Assembly (NCBI RefSeq): GCF_002291425.1
Contig: NZ_CP014136.1
Coordinates: 1,178,001-1,242,000 of the forward strand
Source: Gibbsiella quercinecans
Lineage (GTDB): Bacteria > Pseudomonadota > Gammaproteobacteria > Enterobacterales > Enterobacteriaceae
Direction of reading: 5' to 3'
Length of the DNA: 64,000 nt
Within the stretch, counting starts at the first letter, position 1; every line of letters starts with the position of its first letter. Shown in pieces: positions 38,611 through 47,999 of this stretch. The notes beneath the pieces are model-generated. The model saw only the letters and a program-made list of their open reading frames with translations, ran no database searches and was not told the DNA's origin. Made by a program: the position numbers and the translations under genes.

Positions 38611-39543
38611 TCAATGCTCATCCAGCCCCCAGGCAATTTGTTGGATAAAATGGTCCTGTTCGATTTTGGCGCGCTGCGCCTCCGCCAGCGTGCAGGGCAT
38701 AAAATGCATCGGTTCCCCCAGGCGAATCTGCGCCAGGTGGTAGAGATCGGCCTCGATCACGCAGGCGATGCGCGGGTAGCCGCCGGTCGTTTGCGCATCC
38801 GCCATCAGCACGATGGGTTGCCCGTTATGCGGCACCTGAACCACGCCAGGCACCAGGCCATGTGACAAAATCTCATGTTCAGTGGTGCGGGCCAAAGCAT
38901 GGCCGCCGTGCAAACGGTACCCCATGCGGTTGCTCTGCGGGCTAATCTGCCAGGGGGTGCGCCAAAAGGCATCCTGCGCTTCTTCGCTGTATTCGCCATA
39001 CTCCGGCCCGGGTAACGCACGAATACGGTTATTAAACAGCAACTGTTTCACCCCGATGCTATCGCGCACCAGCGTTTGGCTTTTGCCAAGCGGCAGCCGA
39101 TCGCCATCCCGCAACGGCCGCCCTTCCAGGCCCCCGAAAGCGGCCTTAACATCGGTACTGCGCGATCCCAGCACCGCCGGCACGGCAATCCCGCCCGCCA
39201 CGGCCAGGTAGCTACGCATACCGCGCCTAGGCATATTCAACACCAGCCGTTGGCCTTTTTTTACCCGGTAACGCCAGCCGGTCCATAGCGGTTTGCCATC
39301 CAGCGTGGCGTCACAGCCCGCGCCGGTGAGGGCGAACCAGCCGGCGCGGCTGAATTCGGCACTAAACTGCCCAAGGGTGATCTCCAGGCCGGCGGCGTCT
39401 TGCGGATTCCCCACCAATAGATTGGCGATCTTCAGCGCGGGAATATCCAGCGCGCCGCCCTGGCTAACCCCCAGGCGCCGGAAGCCGTGGCGGCCAAGAT
39501 CCTGCACCGTGGTAAAAATGCCCGCCCGTAGGATTTTCAGCAT
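38611..39543 (-). CDS. pxpC: 5-oxoprolinase subunit PxpC
   Basis: 310 aa from the ATG at 39543, equal to E. coli PxpC (YbgK). Carboxyltransferase-like fold with [33 protein letters not shown] and the conserved [20 protein letters not shown] stretch. With PxpB and PxpA it hydrolyses 5-oxoproline to glutamate using ATP. It overlaps pxpB by 7 bp. No pxpA follows, unlike in E. coli. Confidence 0.94.
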   Translation of the reverse strand: MLKILRAGIFTTVQDLGRHGFRRLGVSQGGALDIPALKIANLLVGNPQDAAGLEITLGQFSAEFSRAGWFALTGAGCDATLDGKPLWTGWRYRVKKGQRLVLNMPRRGMRSYLAVAGGIAVPAVLGSRSTDVKAAFGGLEGRPLRDGDRLPLGKSQTLVRDSIGVKQLLFNNRIRALPGPEYGEYSEEAQDAFWRTPWQISPQSNRMGYRLHGGHALARTTEHEILSHGLVPGVVQVPHNGQPIVLMADAQTTGGYPRIACVIEADLYHLAQIRLGEPMHFMPCTLAEAQRAKIEQDHFIQQIAWGLDEH

Positions 39544-40193
39544 ACGCCCTCCTTTTGCGGCACAAAGCGCACGTTGTCGCCGGGGCGCAGCAACGTTGGC
39601 GGCATGGTGTCGGGGGTAAACAAAGCCCGCGGCGTACGGCCAATAATTTGCCAACCACCCGGGCTGGCCAACGGATAGATACCGGTTTGGCCGCCGCCAA
39701 TCCCTACCGATCCGGCCGCGACGCTCAGGCGCGGCTCGGCACGGCGCGGCATCGCCAGTTTTTCCGGCATGCCGCCCAGGTAAGGAAAACCGGGCTGGAA
39801 ACCGAGGAAGTAAACCACATAGGCCGCCGCTGCATGGCATTCCACCACCTGCTGCGGCGACATACCGGTGTGGTCCGCCACCGCGGCCAGATCCGGCCCG
39901 TATTCGCCGCCATAAATGACGGGAATATCCACATTCCGCGGCTCCGGCACCAGGCTTTCTTCACGCTCCCAGCCTTGCTGCAACACGGCCAGCATGGCCT
40001 GCGCGTTAGCCTGCGGCACCCGCAGCAACAGCGTTAAGTTATTCATCCCCGGCACCACTTCATGCACGTCGGGGTGATGATTAAGTTTTTCGGCCAGCGC
40101 CCAGATCCGCCGTTGGCTGGTCAACGTGACCGGCGGCGCCAACTCAAGCACGGCGGCTTTTTCACCCAACAGGTAATACTGCGCTCGTTGCAC
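39537..40193 (-). CDS. pxpB: 5-oxoprolinase subunit PxpB
   Basis: 218 aa from a GTG at 40193 (AGAGGTG in front), matching E. coli PxpB (YbgJ) from MQRARxYLxGE onward; the longer frame to 40256 is not conserved. Contains [15 protein letters not shown] and [14 protein letters not shown], family signatures. Confidence 0.93.
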   Translation of the reverse strand: MQRAQYYLLGEKAAVLELAPPVTLTSQRRIWALAEKLNHHPDVHEVVPGMNNLTLLLRVPQANAQAMLAVLQQGWEREESLVPEPRNVDIPVIYGGEYGPDLAAVADHTGMSPQQVVECHAAAAYVVYFLGFQPGFPYLGGMPEKLAMPRRAEPRLSVAAGSVGIGGGQTGIYPLASPGGWQIIGRTPRALFTPDTMPPTLLRPGDNVRFVPQKEGVC

Positions 40194-40348
40194 CCCGACA
40201 CCTCTTTTTATGATGAAAAACCTCACTGTTATGCGCGAGGCAGCTTCCGCTGTCAATAGAACAACCGGTGAAAAAAGAAGGGATTAAACCGCATTCACGG
40301 AAGGGAAATAATTGAAAAGTGGGCCAAATCTTGCTGCAGATAGGATTA

Positions 40349-40373
40349 AAGGGTTCAGCCAGGCTGAACCCTT
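40349..40373 (-). terminator. Hairpin between ybgI and pxpB
   Basis: Perfect 12-bp inverted repeat AAGGGTTCAGCC-A-GGCTGAACCCTT, 10 bp past the ybgI stop. The minus-strand tail is only TTTAATCC, so termination may be partial. Confidence 0.5.
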
Positions 40374-40382
40374 GGCCAAAGA

Positions 40383-41126
40383 TTAAGCCGGATTGGGAAT
40401 ATCGATAAAAGTGACCTCAAAGCCATGGTTCTGCTGCAACCACTCGCCGAGCACCTTGATCCCGCCGCGCTCAGTGGCATGGTGGCCGGCGGCAAAGAAG
40501 TGCAGCCCCATTTCCCGGGCGACATGGATGGTTTGCTCAGAAACTTCACCGCTGATAAATGCATCCACGCCAAAACGCGCCGCGCTATCGATAAAACTCT
40601 GCCCGCCGCCGGTGCACCAGGCCACTCGGCGAATATGCGCCGGCGCGTTATCGCCGCAGTGTAATACGCTACGGCCCAGGCGGCTTTCCAGACGCTGTTT
40701 CAGCTCATCAGCGCCGATCGGCCGTTCGAACTCCCCATGCGGCAACAAAGGCTCAACTTCACCGATCACGCGGATACCCAGCGCCAGCGCCAACTGGGCG
40801 TTGTTGCCCAGCACCGGGTGCGCATCCAGCGGCAAATGATAGCCATACAGATTGATGTCGTTGGCCAGCAGCGTTTTCAGGCGATTACGTTTCATCCCGC
40901 GCACTGCGGGCGCCTCATTTTTCCAGAAATAGCCATGGTGTACGACGATGGCATCCGCCTGTTGCTCAACGGCGGCGTCCAGCAATGCCTGGCAGGCCGT
41001 CACGCCGGTGACGATCCGTTGTACATGAGGCCGGCCTTCCACCTGCAAGCCATTCGGGGCGTAGTCTTGAAAAGCCGAACTGTTTAATTCGGTATTGATC
41101 AGATGTTCCAGATCGAGGTTAAGCAT
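40383..41126 (-). CDS. ybgI: YbgI, Nif3-like dinuclear metal protein
   Basis: 247 aa, DUF34/NIF3 family. Metal ligands are visible in IVVHHGYFW (His63-64 region), DAHP and AAGHHATERGG. In E. coli the gene precedes pxpBCA; annotated as a GTP cyclohydrolase I type 2 homologue, but the cellular role is unsettled. The start is 28 bp from the ERIC element. Confidence 0.93.
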   Translation of the reverse strand: MLNLDLEHLINTELNSSAFQDYAPNGLQVEGRPHVQRIVTGVTACQALLDAAVEQQADAIVVHHGYFWKNEAPAVRGMKRNRLKTLLANDINLYGYHLPLDAHPVLGNNAQLALALGIRVIGEVEPLLPHGEFERPIGADELKQRLESRLGRSVLHCGDNAPAHIRRVAWCTGGGQSFIDSAARFGVDAFISGEVSEQTIHVAREMGLHFFAAGHHATERGGIKVLGEWLQQNHGFEVTFIDIPNPA

Positions 41127-41154
41127 AATGTCCTCTCTTTAAAATCAACCTATT

Positions 41155-41279
41155 ATACCCTTCATACTTCAAGTTGCAGGTGTGTTGGCTTTCCTCGCTC
41201 ACCCCAGTCACTTACTACAGTAAGCTCCTGGGGATTCGCTGCGTTGCCGCCTTCCTGCAACTCGAATTATTTTGGGTAT
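41155..41279. repeat. Full-length ERIC (IRU) element
   Basis: 125 bp bounded by ATACCC and GGGTAT. The core holds CGCTCACCCCAGTCACTTAC and TAAGCTCCTGGGGATTCGC, the sequences targeted by the standard ERIC primers. The ends TTCAAGTTGCAGG and CCTGCAACTCGAA are inverted. It lies between ybgI and the phosphodiesterase gene and would be in the ybgI 5' leader. Confidence 0.92.
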
Positions 41280-41323
41280 GTATCTTCCCCTTTTGGCGCC
41301 GAAGCCCACCGCAAGGCGGAAGA

Positions 41324-42304
41324 TCAAAACTGTTGCCGCTCCCCTTGTTCCATCAAAATAAAGCGCACGCCCATATCATTCCCCTGTTCCAACTGTTGGC
41401 GCACCGTGGCGCGCACGTCACCGCCCTGTTTCAGGCTCGGTTTGATATGGCTGATGATCACCGGCAGATCTTTCAACGCACCGTCGCCGCCGCTGTATTT
41501 TTCCAGGTTTTTCAGCTCCATCAGCAACCAGGCAGGCGTCAGATGACCATATAATTTGCTGTCTTCCACCCCATTGGGGTAGGACGTTTCAATGATCATG
41601 CCTTTCAGTTTACCCTGCTCTACTAGCGGCCCAAGCGCCCGCCAGGCGGTATCCAGATGGCGGGATTGTTCAACCGCATCCGGCCCGGTATCGCCGAAAT
41701 AGGCAAAGGAATCAGTGCGATCGGAAATCAGCACCATGGCGGAGGGGGTCTTCGCATGGCTCAACGGATAGAGCACGCCGCTAAGCCCGGTATTGCCGAA
41801 GGTGAACCGCTGCAGTTCACGCACCGGCTGCAGGCGATAGGTGCCAAGACGCGTGCCGTTGCCGGAATCGGTGAAGTTAGGCCAGGCCTTCCAGTTAAAA
41901 TAGTGGTTGCGCAGGGTCAGCACCGCATCAGTGGATGCATAAATGGTTTTGCGGCTGTCTTCCGGCGCGGCCAGGATCAGCCCGGCAACGTGGTCAAGGT
42001 GCGCATGGCTAATAAAATAACTGCCAATCAGTTCACGCAACACATAGCCCTGCGGCGTATACGGCGCGGCAAGCGCGTCGTTGACCTGGGGGAAGCTGCC
42101 CTTTGCCAACCCTTTGGCGATGCCCGGCAATAATGAACCGGCGTCCAGCGCCAGATATTGCCGCTGGCTATCACTGCGGATCAGGTACGAGGTCAGGTTG
42201 CCGTCGCTAACGCCGCCCTCGACGCCCAGCGCCACGACGTCGAACGCCGCGCTGGCCCACGAGCAGTACCCGGCCAGGCACAGGGCCACTAATTTATTCA
42301 TCAT
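41324..42304 (-). CDS. cpdP: Periplasmic class II 3',5'-cyclic-nucleotide phosphodiesterase
   Basis: 326 aa. Signal peptide about 1-19 (ending ASA). Metallo-beta-lactamase fold with SHAHLDHVAG (H-x-H-x-D-H, about 100-110), later metal ligands in PLSHAKTP and YFGDTG. A PDEase_II hallmark is ETSYPN (about 240). The nearest characterised protein I know is Vibrio fischeri CpdP, a periplasmic cAMP/cGMP phosphodiesterase of about the same size; yeast PDE1 is in the same class. It would degrade extracytoplasmic cAMP. E. coli lacks it, so it is accessory here. Confidence 0.85.
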   Translation of the reverse strand: MMNKLVALCLAGYCSWASAAFDVVALGVEGGVSDGNLTSYLIRSDSQRQYLALDAGSLLPGIAKGLAKGSFPQVNDALAAPYTPQGYVLRELIGSYFISHAHLDHVAGLILAAPEDSRKTIYASTDAVLTLRNHYFNWKAWPNFTDSGNGTRLGTYRLQPVRELQRFTFGNTGLSGVLYPLSHAKTPSAMVLISDRTDSFAYFGDTGPDAVEQSRHLDTAWRALGPLVEQGKLKGMIIETSYPNGVEDSKLYGHLTPAWLLMELKNLEKYSGGDGALKDLPVIISHIKPSLKQGGDVRATVRQQLEQGNDMGVRFILMEQGERQQF

Positions 42305-42326
42305 GACAGGTCACTCCAGCTTTGCC

Positions 42327-43754
42327 TTAACGCGCTTCCCGCTTCGCCGCCTCAAAAGCTGCCAGTGTTTCACGCCGCGCCTGCTGATGTATCACGATCG
42401 GTTGCGGATAATTCAGCACGCGCTGCCGCTGCTTTTCCAACCAGCGATAGGGTTGATGAATATCATTGTCCGGCACTTCGGCCAGTTCAGGCAACCACTT
42501 ACGAATAAAAGTGCCTTGTGGATCAAAACGTTCTCCCTGGGTGGTCGGATTAAAGATGCGAAAATAGGGCGTGGCGTCGGTGCCGGTAGACGCCGCCCAC
42601 TGCCAGCCGCCGTTGTTGGCCGCCAGATCGCCGTCCAGCAATTGCGACATGAAGTACCGCTCGCCGGCACGCCAGTCGATCAGTAAATCCTTCACCAAAA
42701 AGCTGGCGCTAATCATCCGTAGCCGGTTATGCATCCACCCCGTGGCATTCAGTTGCCGCATCGCCGCATCGACGATCGGGTAGCCGGTTTGCCCTTGCTG
42801 CCAGGCTTTCAGCAACGCCGCATCCCCTTGCCAGCGCACATTATCCGTCCAGTCAATAAAGGGCCGGTGCTTGCACAGCGCCGGATAGGCCACCAGCAGA
42901 TGACGATAAAACTCACGCCAAATCAGCTCATTGAGCCAACTGAACGCACCGCCTTCGGTATTTTCCAGCACTTCCGGGCATTCGGCCCGCAGCCGGTTGA
43001 CGCACTGGCGAGGCGAGATCACACCGGTTGCCAGATAGGGCGAAAGGCAGCTGGTTCCTGCCAGCGCGGGCAGATCGCGCTGTCGCACGTAATCCTGCAC
43101 CTGCTCGCGGCAGAAAGCCCGTAACCGCTGTAGCGCCGCCTCTTCGCCGCTGGGGAATGCGTCGCTCAACGCCGCCTGCGGGTAATCAAACGGCGCGATC
43201 GGGCGCACCGCGATCTTTTTGCCGCGCGCTTTGGGCGCCGGTAAAGAACTGACGTCCGTGGCCATCAGGCGCTGAATAAAAGCCTTGCGAAACGGGGTAT
43301 ACACCCTGAACATTTCGCCCTTGCCGGTCAGTACACTGCCTGGCGGCAACAGCAGGCTGTCGTCAAAACTGTGGCACGCAACGTTGCCCGCCAGGCGCGC
43401 TTCCAACTGGGCATCACGCTGGCGCTCGTTAATTTCATACTGGCGGTTATAGTAAAGCGCATCCACCTGCTGTTGTTGGCAGAAGGCCGCCAACCAGTCA
43501 ACGGATGCCGAAAAATCATCGCATTGGTGGAAGAACAGCGGGATTGCCCGTTGCGCCAATGCCTGCTGGAGCGCCAGCAGGTTGGCATGAATAAACCCGG
43601 CCTGGCGCGGTGCCATGCCGTGTTGCTGCCATTGCCCTGGTGTAGCGATAAACACCGCCAACACCTTGGCATCGGGATCGTCACAGGCGGCGTGCAGCGC
43701 CCGGTTGTCGGTAATGCGCAAATCATTGCGCAGCCAAATAAGATGGGTGGCCAT
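42327..43754 (-). CDS. phr: Deoxyribodipyrimidine photo-lyase
   Basis: 475 aa from the ATG at 43754 (AAGGAAG upstream), aligning with E. coli PhrB (MxTHLVWFRxDLR). N-terminal antenna-binding alpha/beta domain, C-terminal FAD domain with ATGVISPRQC, WRxFYRHLL and the WMHNRLRM/DGDLAANNGGWQW region. Repairs cyclobutane pyrimidine dimers using light. 16 bp after ybgA, as in E. coli. Confidence 0.96.
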   Translation of the reverse strand: MATHLIWLRNDLRITDNRALHAACDDPDAKVLAVFIATPGQWQQHGMAPRQAGFIHANLLALQQALAQRAIPLFFHQCDDFSASVDWLAAFCQQQQVDALYYNRQYEINERQRDAQLEARLAGNVACHSFDDSLLLPPGSVLTGKGEMFRVYTPFRKAFIQRLMATDVSSLPAPKARGKKIAVRPIAPFDYPQAALSDAFPSGEEAALQRLRAFCREQVQDYVRQRDLPALAGTSCLSPYLATGVISPRQCVNRLRAECPEVLENTEGGAFSWLNELIWREFYRHLLVAYPALCKHRPFIDWTDNVRWQGDAALLKAWQQGQTGYPIVDAAMRQLNATGWMHNRLRMISASFLVKDLLIDWRAGERYFMSQLLDGDLAANNGGWQWAASTGTDATPYFRIFNPTTQGERFDPQGTFIRKWLPELAEVPDNDIHQPYRWLEKQRQRVLNYPQPIVIHQQARRETLAAFEAAKREAR

Positions 43755-43770
43755 AGGCGCTTCCTTGTGA

Positions 43771-44724
43771 TTAACGGCCGTAGCGCAGGCGCAGAGCTTC
43801 CGGGTAGGGTTCAAAGTAACGCTGCTGTGCCAGATAGCTATCCGGGTATTCAGCCATATAGTGTTTTAGCAACGCGATAGGCACCAGCAGCGGCTGCATC
43901 CCCTGGCGGTAACGATCGATAAGCTGCGACAGCTCCTGGCGCTGGGCCGGGCTAAGCTGGCGGCGGAAATACCCCTGAACGTGCATAAGCACATTGGTGT
44001 GGTTACGGCGCGTGGCCTTATGCGCCATCAGCGCCATTAACCGGCTGCGGTATTCCGTGGCGAAGGCATCCAGCGAATCCCATTTTTCGATATCCGCGAC
44101 AAATCGGCCAAGCGCACGGTATTCCGGCTGCGAATGCGCCAACAGCGAGAGCTTATAGCGGCTGTGGAACGCAATCAGCTTGCCGCGCGTCAGGCCAGAG
44201 CGCCATAAGGTATTCAATTCGTGCAGCGCATAAACCCGCTCGACAAAGTTTTCACGCAGTGCGGCATCTTGCAAACGGCCGTCTTCCTCAACGGGCAGCC
44301 AGGGCATCTGGCGCATCAGTTCAGCGGTAAACAGGCCAACGCCGCTTTTGCGCGCGCCGTCGCCATTTTCGCTGTACACCCGCACCCGCTCCATGCCGCA
44401 GCTTGGCGATTTTGAACAGACAATGTAACCGCACAGGTTCCCCAGTTCGGCGACTTGCTGCCTGGAAAAATGCTGCATCGGTTCGGTGACGTCAATGCTG
44501 CTGTCATTGCTGTTGCACAGCCTGATTTGCTGCTGCTGTTTAATCAAGCGCAGCGCCGGCCGCGGCGAAGGTAACCCTATCGCCATTTCCGGGCAGATGG
44601 ATGAAAATTGCACATATTCGCCGAGTTGTTCTACGGCGAACGTTAGCCTTTTATGGCCACCGTCAAAACGCACGGCGCCGCCTAACAGGCAGGCGCTGAT
44701 ACCGATAGGAATTTTGTCACTCAT
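43771..44724 (-). CDS. YbgA-type DUF523-DUF1722 fusion protein
   Basis: 317 aa from the ATG at 44724. N-terminal DUF523 (about 5-150) with GISACLLG and SKSPSCG, containing conserved Cys. C-terminal DUF1722 (about 190-310), which is all that E. coli YbgA (169 aa) consists of. Function unknown; constant linkage with photolyase suggests a role in light or DNA damage responses. The upstream extension to 44832 lacks support. Confidence 0.88.
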   Translation of the reverse strand: MSDKIPIGISACLLGGAVRFDGGHKRLTFAVEQLGEYVQFSSICPEMAIGLPSPRPALRLIKQQQQIRLCNSNDSSIDVTEPMQHFSRQQVAELGNLCGYIVCSKSPSCGMERVRVYSENGDGARKSGVGLFTAELMRQMPWLPVEEDGRLQDAALRENFVERVYALHELNTLWRSGLTRGKLIAFHSRYKLSLLAHSQPEYRALGRFVADIEKWDSLDAFATEYRSRLMALMAHKATRRNHTNVLMHVQGYFRRQLSPAQRQELSQLIDRYRQGMQPLLVPIALLKHYMAEYPDSYLAQQRYFEPYPEALRLRYGR

Positions 44725-44942
44725 GCTTCGCTCCCTCAAAGTAATACTAAAGTGTAGAAGAATTCGCAGCTTAGTACGACCTAAGGGTAAAGAATCGCGG
44801 GGAGAATGTTTACAGACAGGCGCGGAAAGCACCCAATGAAGCCATCAAGAAGAAGGAAGAAGACAAGGGACCGTGCCCCCTGCCGCCGCATGGGTTGAGC
44901 CGCCGCACGCCAAAAAACGCTGGCCGCTCAAGCCCCGGATAC

Positions 44943-45149
44943 TCAGTAAAAATCACCGGCCGCCAGTTCCGCCTGCTGTAACCAAACGGGTTTATCGCTG
45001 GTTTTTGACCAAACGCGATGCAGGTAGCTGTAAAACCGCGCGCGATCGCGGCGGAACAGCATCACCGGCAGTGCCAGGGCGCCAAGCAAAATCACTGCGC
45101 TGCGGCGCAGGAGAATCCGATGCATGGGATAGGCCTGATACAAAGACAT
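44943..45149 (-). CDS. ybfA: YbfA family small membrane protein
   Basis: 68 aa with one hydrophobic helix (about 13-32) followed by the almost invariant [19 protein letters not shown] and a QAE...GDFY end, matching E. coli YbfA (68 aa). Function unknown. Preceded on the minus strand by AGGAGGTTCGC, a strong ribosome site. Confidence 0.92.
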   Translation of the reverse strand: MSLYQAYPMHRILLRRSAVILLGALALPVMLFRRDRARFYSYLHRVWSKTSDKPVWLQQAELAAGDFY

Positions 45150-45437
45150 GCGAACCTCCTAAAATGCCGGCCGTTAAACTGCCAGGAACGCGGCGGGCAA
45201 AACAAATGAAAGAGTGAGTGGTGAAATAGTAAGCTGGAGGAAATCTTATCGCAGTTGATGAAAGTTTACTACTCATCCGACCACTAAATAACAAAATAAT
45301 GCGCAAAATTTCATCAACAACGGCAGGTTGTTTAATTTTTGTTATTAAATAACTTACATTTGGTTATTTTGTTGTAATTTTGTTTCTTGCACCTGCGCAG
45401 TCCCCTTCGCCGCGCAGGCGGGCGCCACCTCCAGAAC
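45150..45437. other. ybfA upstream region with several inverted repeats
   Basis: No gene. AT-rich from 45240 to 45385. GTTGATGAAA (45254-45263) is repeated inverted at 45309-45318; AACAAAATAA (45290-45299) inverted at 45364-45373; GTTATT-A-AATAAC at 45341-45353. The arms interleave, so alternative structures are possible in DNA or in a leader RNA of ybfA. Confidence 0.6.
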
Positions 45438-45471
45438 AAAAAAAAGGTGCGGCAATATCTGCCGCACCTTT
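45438..45471 (-). terminator. pgm terminator
   Basis: 12-bp stem AAAGGTGCGGCA with its complement, 5-nt loop, followed on the minus strand by a run of T. 17 bp after the pgm stop. Confidence 0.9.
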
Positions 45472-45487
45472 AGTATTGCAAGCCGGT

Positions 45488-47131
45488 TTACTTGGCTGAA
45501 GCCAACACTTCGCTGACGATATTCACCGCTTCGTGTTCGATCTTCTCGCGGTGTTCAGCCCCGAGGAAGCTCTCACAATAGATTTTGTAAGCCTCTTCCG
45601 TGCCGGATGGGCGTGCTGCGAACCAGCCGTTGTCCGTCATCACTTTCAGGCCGCCGATTGCCGCACCGTTGCCCGGCGCGGCCGTCAGGCGAGCCGTGAT
45701 CGGATCGCCGGCCAGCGTGCTGGCCTTCACCATCTCTGGCGAAAGCTTGGCCAACACGGCCTTCTGCGCATGGGTCGCCGGCGCCTGAATACGGTTGTAG
45801 CTCGGCGCGCCAAAACGCGCGGCCAGCTCATCGTAATGGGCCTGCGGGTTTTTGCCAGTAACCGCCGTAATTTCCGCCGCCAGCAGGCACATAATGATGC
45901 CGTCTTTATCGGTGGACCACGGTTTGCCGTCAAAGCGCAAGAAAGATGCACCGGCGCTCTCTTCACCACCAAAGCCAAAGCTGCCGTCAAACAGGCCGTC
46001 AACGAACCACTTAAAGCCCACTGGCACTTCCACCAGCTTGCGGCCCAGGTCAGCCACCACGCGATCGATCATCGCGCTGGACACCAGCGTTTTACCTACG
46101 GCGACGTCAGCCCCCCACTGCGGGCGGTGCTGGAACAGGTAGTTAATGGCCACCGCCAGGTAATGGTTCGGGTTCATCAGGCCCTTCGGCGTAACGATGC
46201 CGTGGCGGTCGTAGTCCGGATCGTTGGCGAAAGCCAGATCAAACTTATCACGCAGCGCCAGCAAACCGGCCATCGCCGATTCCGATGAGCAATCCATACG
46301 GATAATGCCGTCGTGATCCAAGTGCATAAAGCGGAAAGTTTGATCGACAGAATCGTTAACCAGCGTCAGATCCAGCTTGTAATGTTCGGCAATGCGCTGC
46401 CAGTAGGTAATGCCCGAACCGCCGAGCGGATCAACGCCCAGCTTCAGCCCCGCCTGCTGGATGGCCGGCATATCGACGATATTAACCAGCCCTTCGACAT
46501 ACGGCTGCACCAGATCCTGCGCGTGCAGATGGCCGCTTTGCCAGGCTTTGTCCAATGACTGGCGCGCCACGCCTTTCAACTGCTGCGCCAGCAGTTCATT
46601 GGCGCGTTTTTCGATCACCGAGGTCAGGTTGGTGTCCGCCGGCCCGCCGTTTGGCGGATTGTATTTAATGCCGCCGTCTTCCGGCGGGTTGTGCGAAGGC
46701 GTGATAACGATGCCATCCGCCAGCGCGCCGCCGTCGCGGTTATGCACCAAAATGGCATTGGAAATCGCCGGCGTCGGTGTAAAACCGTTGTTTTCCTGCA
46801 CGATCACATCAACACCGTTCGCGGTCAGCACTTCCAGCACGGAAATAAATGCCGGTTCCGACAGCGCATGGGTATCTTTCCCCACGTAGCAAGGGCCGGT
46901 GATGCCTTGTTGATGGCGCACTTCCGCTATCGCCTGAGCAATCGCCAGAATGTGAGCTTCATTGAAGCTGTGGCGTTGAGCGCTGCCACGGTGACCTGAA
47001 GTACCGAACTTAACCGCATGGGCGGCATTGCCCACCTCCGGCTGCAGCACATAGTACTGCGAAGCCAGTTGGGCTACGTTAATCAAATCGCTTTGCTGAG
47101 CAGGTTGCCCGGCACGTGGGTTGTTCGCCAT
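45488..47131 (-). CDS. pgm: Phosphoglucomutase
   Basis: 547 aa from the ATG at 47131, which has AGGGAG eight bases upstream; upstream ATGs at 47137 and 47161 are worse placed. Active-site phosphoserine in [11 protein letters not shown] (about 146), metal loop NDPDYDRHG, sugar-binding GEESAG, phosphate-binding RPSGTE. Interconverts glucose 1- and 6-phosphate. 75 bp after seqA, as in E. coli. Confidence 0.96.
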   Translation of the reverse strand: MANNPRAGQPAQQSDLINVAQLASQYYVLQPEVGNAAHAVKFGTSGHRGSAQRHSFNEAHILAIAQAIAEVRHQQGITGPCYVGKDTHALSEPAFISVLEVLTANGVDVIVQENNGFTPTPAISNAILVHNRDGGALADGIVITPSHNPPEDGGIKYNPPNGGPADTNLTSVIEKRANELLAQQLKGVARQSLDKAWQSGHLHAQDLVQPYVEGLVNIVDMPAIQQAGLKLGVDPLGGSGITYWQRIAEHYKLDLTLVNDSVDQTFRFMHLDHDGIIRMDCSSESAMAGLLALRDKFDLAFANDPDYDRHGIVTPKGLMNPNHYLAVAINYLFQHRPQWGADVAVGKTLVSSAMIDRVVADLGRKLVEVPVGFKWFVDGLFDGSFGFGGEESAGASFLRFDGKPWSTDKDGIIMCLLAAEITAVTGKNPQAHYDELAARFGAPSYNRIQAPATHAQKAVLAKLSPEMVKASTLAGDPITARLTAAPGNGAAIGGLKVMTDNGWFAARPSGTEEAYKIYCESFLGAEHREKIEHEAVNIVSEVLASAK

Positions 47132-47206
47132 CGGCATATCTCCCTGTACCCTCCCGGCCACCGGGCAGACAGCTGCGCACGGCCACCGGTCAGGCTGTTC
47201 GCTAAA

Positions 47207-47746
47207 TTAGATAGTCCCGCAAACTTTCTCAGTCAGTTCCGCCGGGAACTGCATGGCCTGCATGATGTGTTCAACCATGCTGCGCTTGCGGCCGGTATTG
47301 GTATTGGTGATCACCCAGTATGGCGTACCTGGAACGTGTTTCGGTTTGGTATGCGTCCCATTTGCCAGCAGGGTTTGCTGATCGCCGGCAAAGTAAGTAC
47401 GGGTACGGCCATGTAATGCTTCGGTTGCAACGGCAAAGCCCGCTGCATCCTGGGTATACAGAGTGGAAAGTACCAGCATAAAACGGTTGACGGCTTTATT
47501 CTGCTCGGCGTATTCGTCCGACAGCAACAGCTCGCGCATGGCACGCACGCGATCGCGCGGGCGCGATTGCGCCGCATTTTTCTCTGGCTCCGCCGCTGCG
47601 CTGCCGCCCACTGGCACAGCGCGCACCGGCTGCCCCGCGGTGAACTTCAACATACGCCGTAAAATATCAGACGCACTTTCACCAATATGTTGCGTGTGGC
47701 TGGCAATATAGCGGTAAAGTTCTTCGTCGACTTCAATAGTTTTCAT
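47207..47746 (-). CDS. seqA: Replication negative modulator SeqA
   Basis: 179 aa. N-terminal ribbon-helix-helix oligomerisation domain (MKTIEVDEELYRYIASHT, helices to about 33), a variable linker, and a C-terminal hemimethylated-GATC-binding domain (about 65-179) with RTRTYFA and NTNTGRKRSMVE. It sequesters newly replicated oriC. Confidence 0.96.
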   Translation of the reverse strand: MKTIEVDEELYRYIASHTQHIGESASDILRRMLKFTAGQPVRAVPVGGSAAAEPEKNAAQSRPRDRVRAMRELLLSDEYAEQNKAVNRFMLVLSTLYTQDAAGFAVATEALHGRTRTYFAGDQQTLLANGTHTKPKHVPGTPYWVITNTNTGRKRSMVEHIMQAMQFPAELTEKVCGTI

Positions 47747-47999
47747 CTTTATCCAGTACGTTTTTTTCTACTTAAAGCCTGAAGCCCGGTTCTGCATTCA
47801 AGCCATGGGATTATAAAGTTAAAAGCGCAGGGGCGGACACAATATTGTTCCATCTGGCAGCAAAAGCAGATTATTACCTATCGCCACCGGAGGCAAACGC
47901 CACGCCTTACCATGAAAAACCCACGTTATTCATTGGGAAGACCAACCTGATTCAATCATGATACCCTAATCTTGGTATCCATAAATCATCAACTTCACC

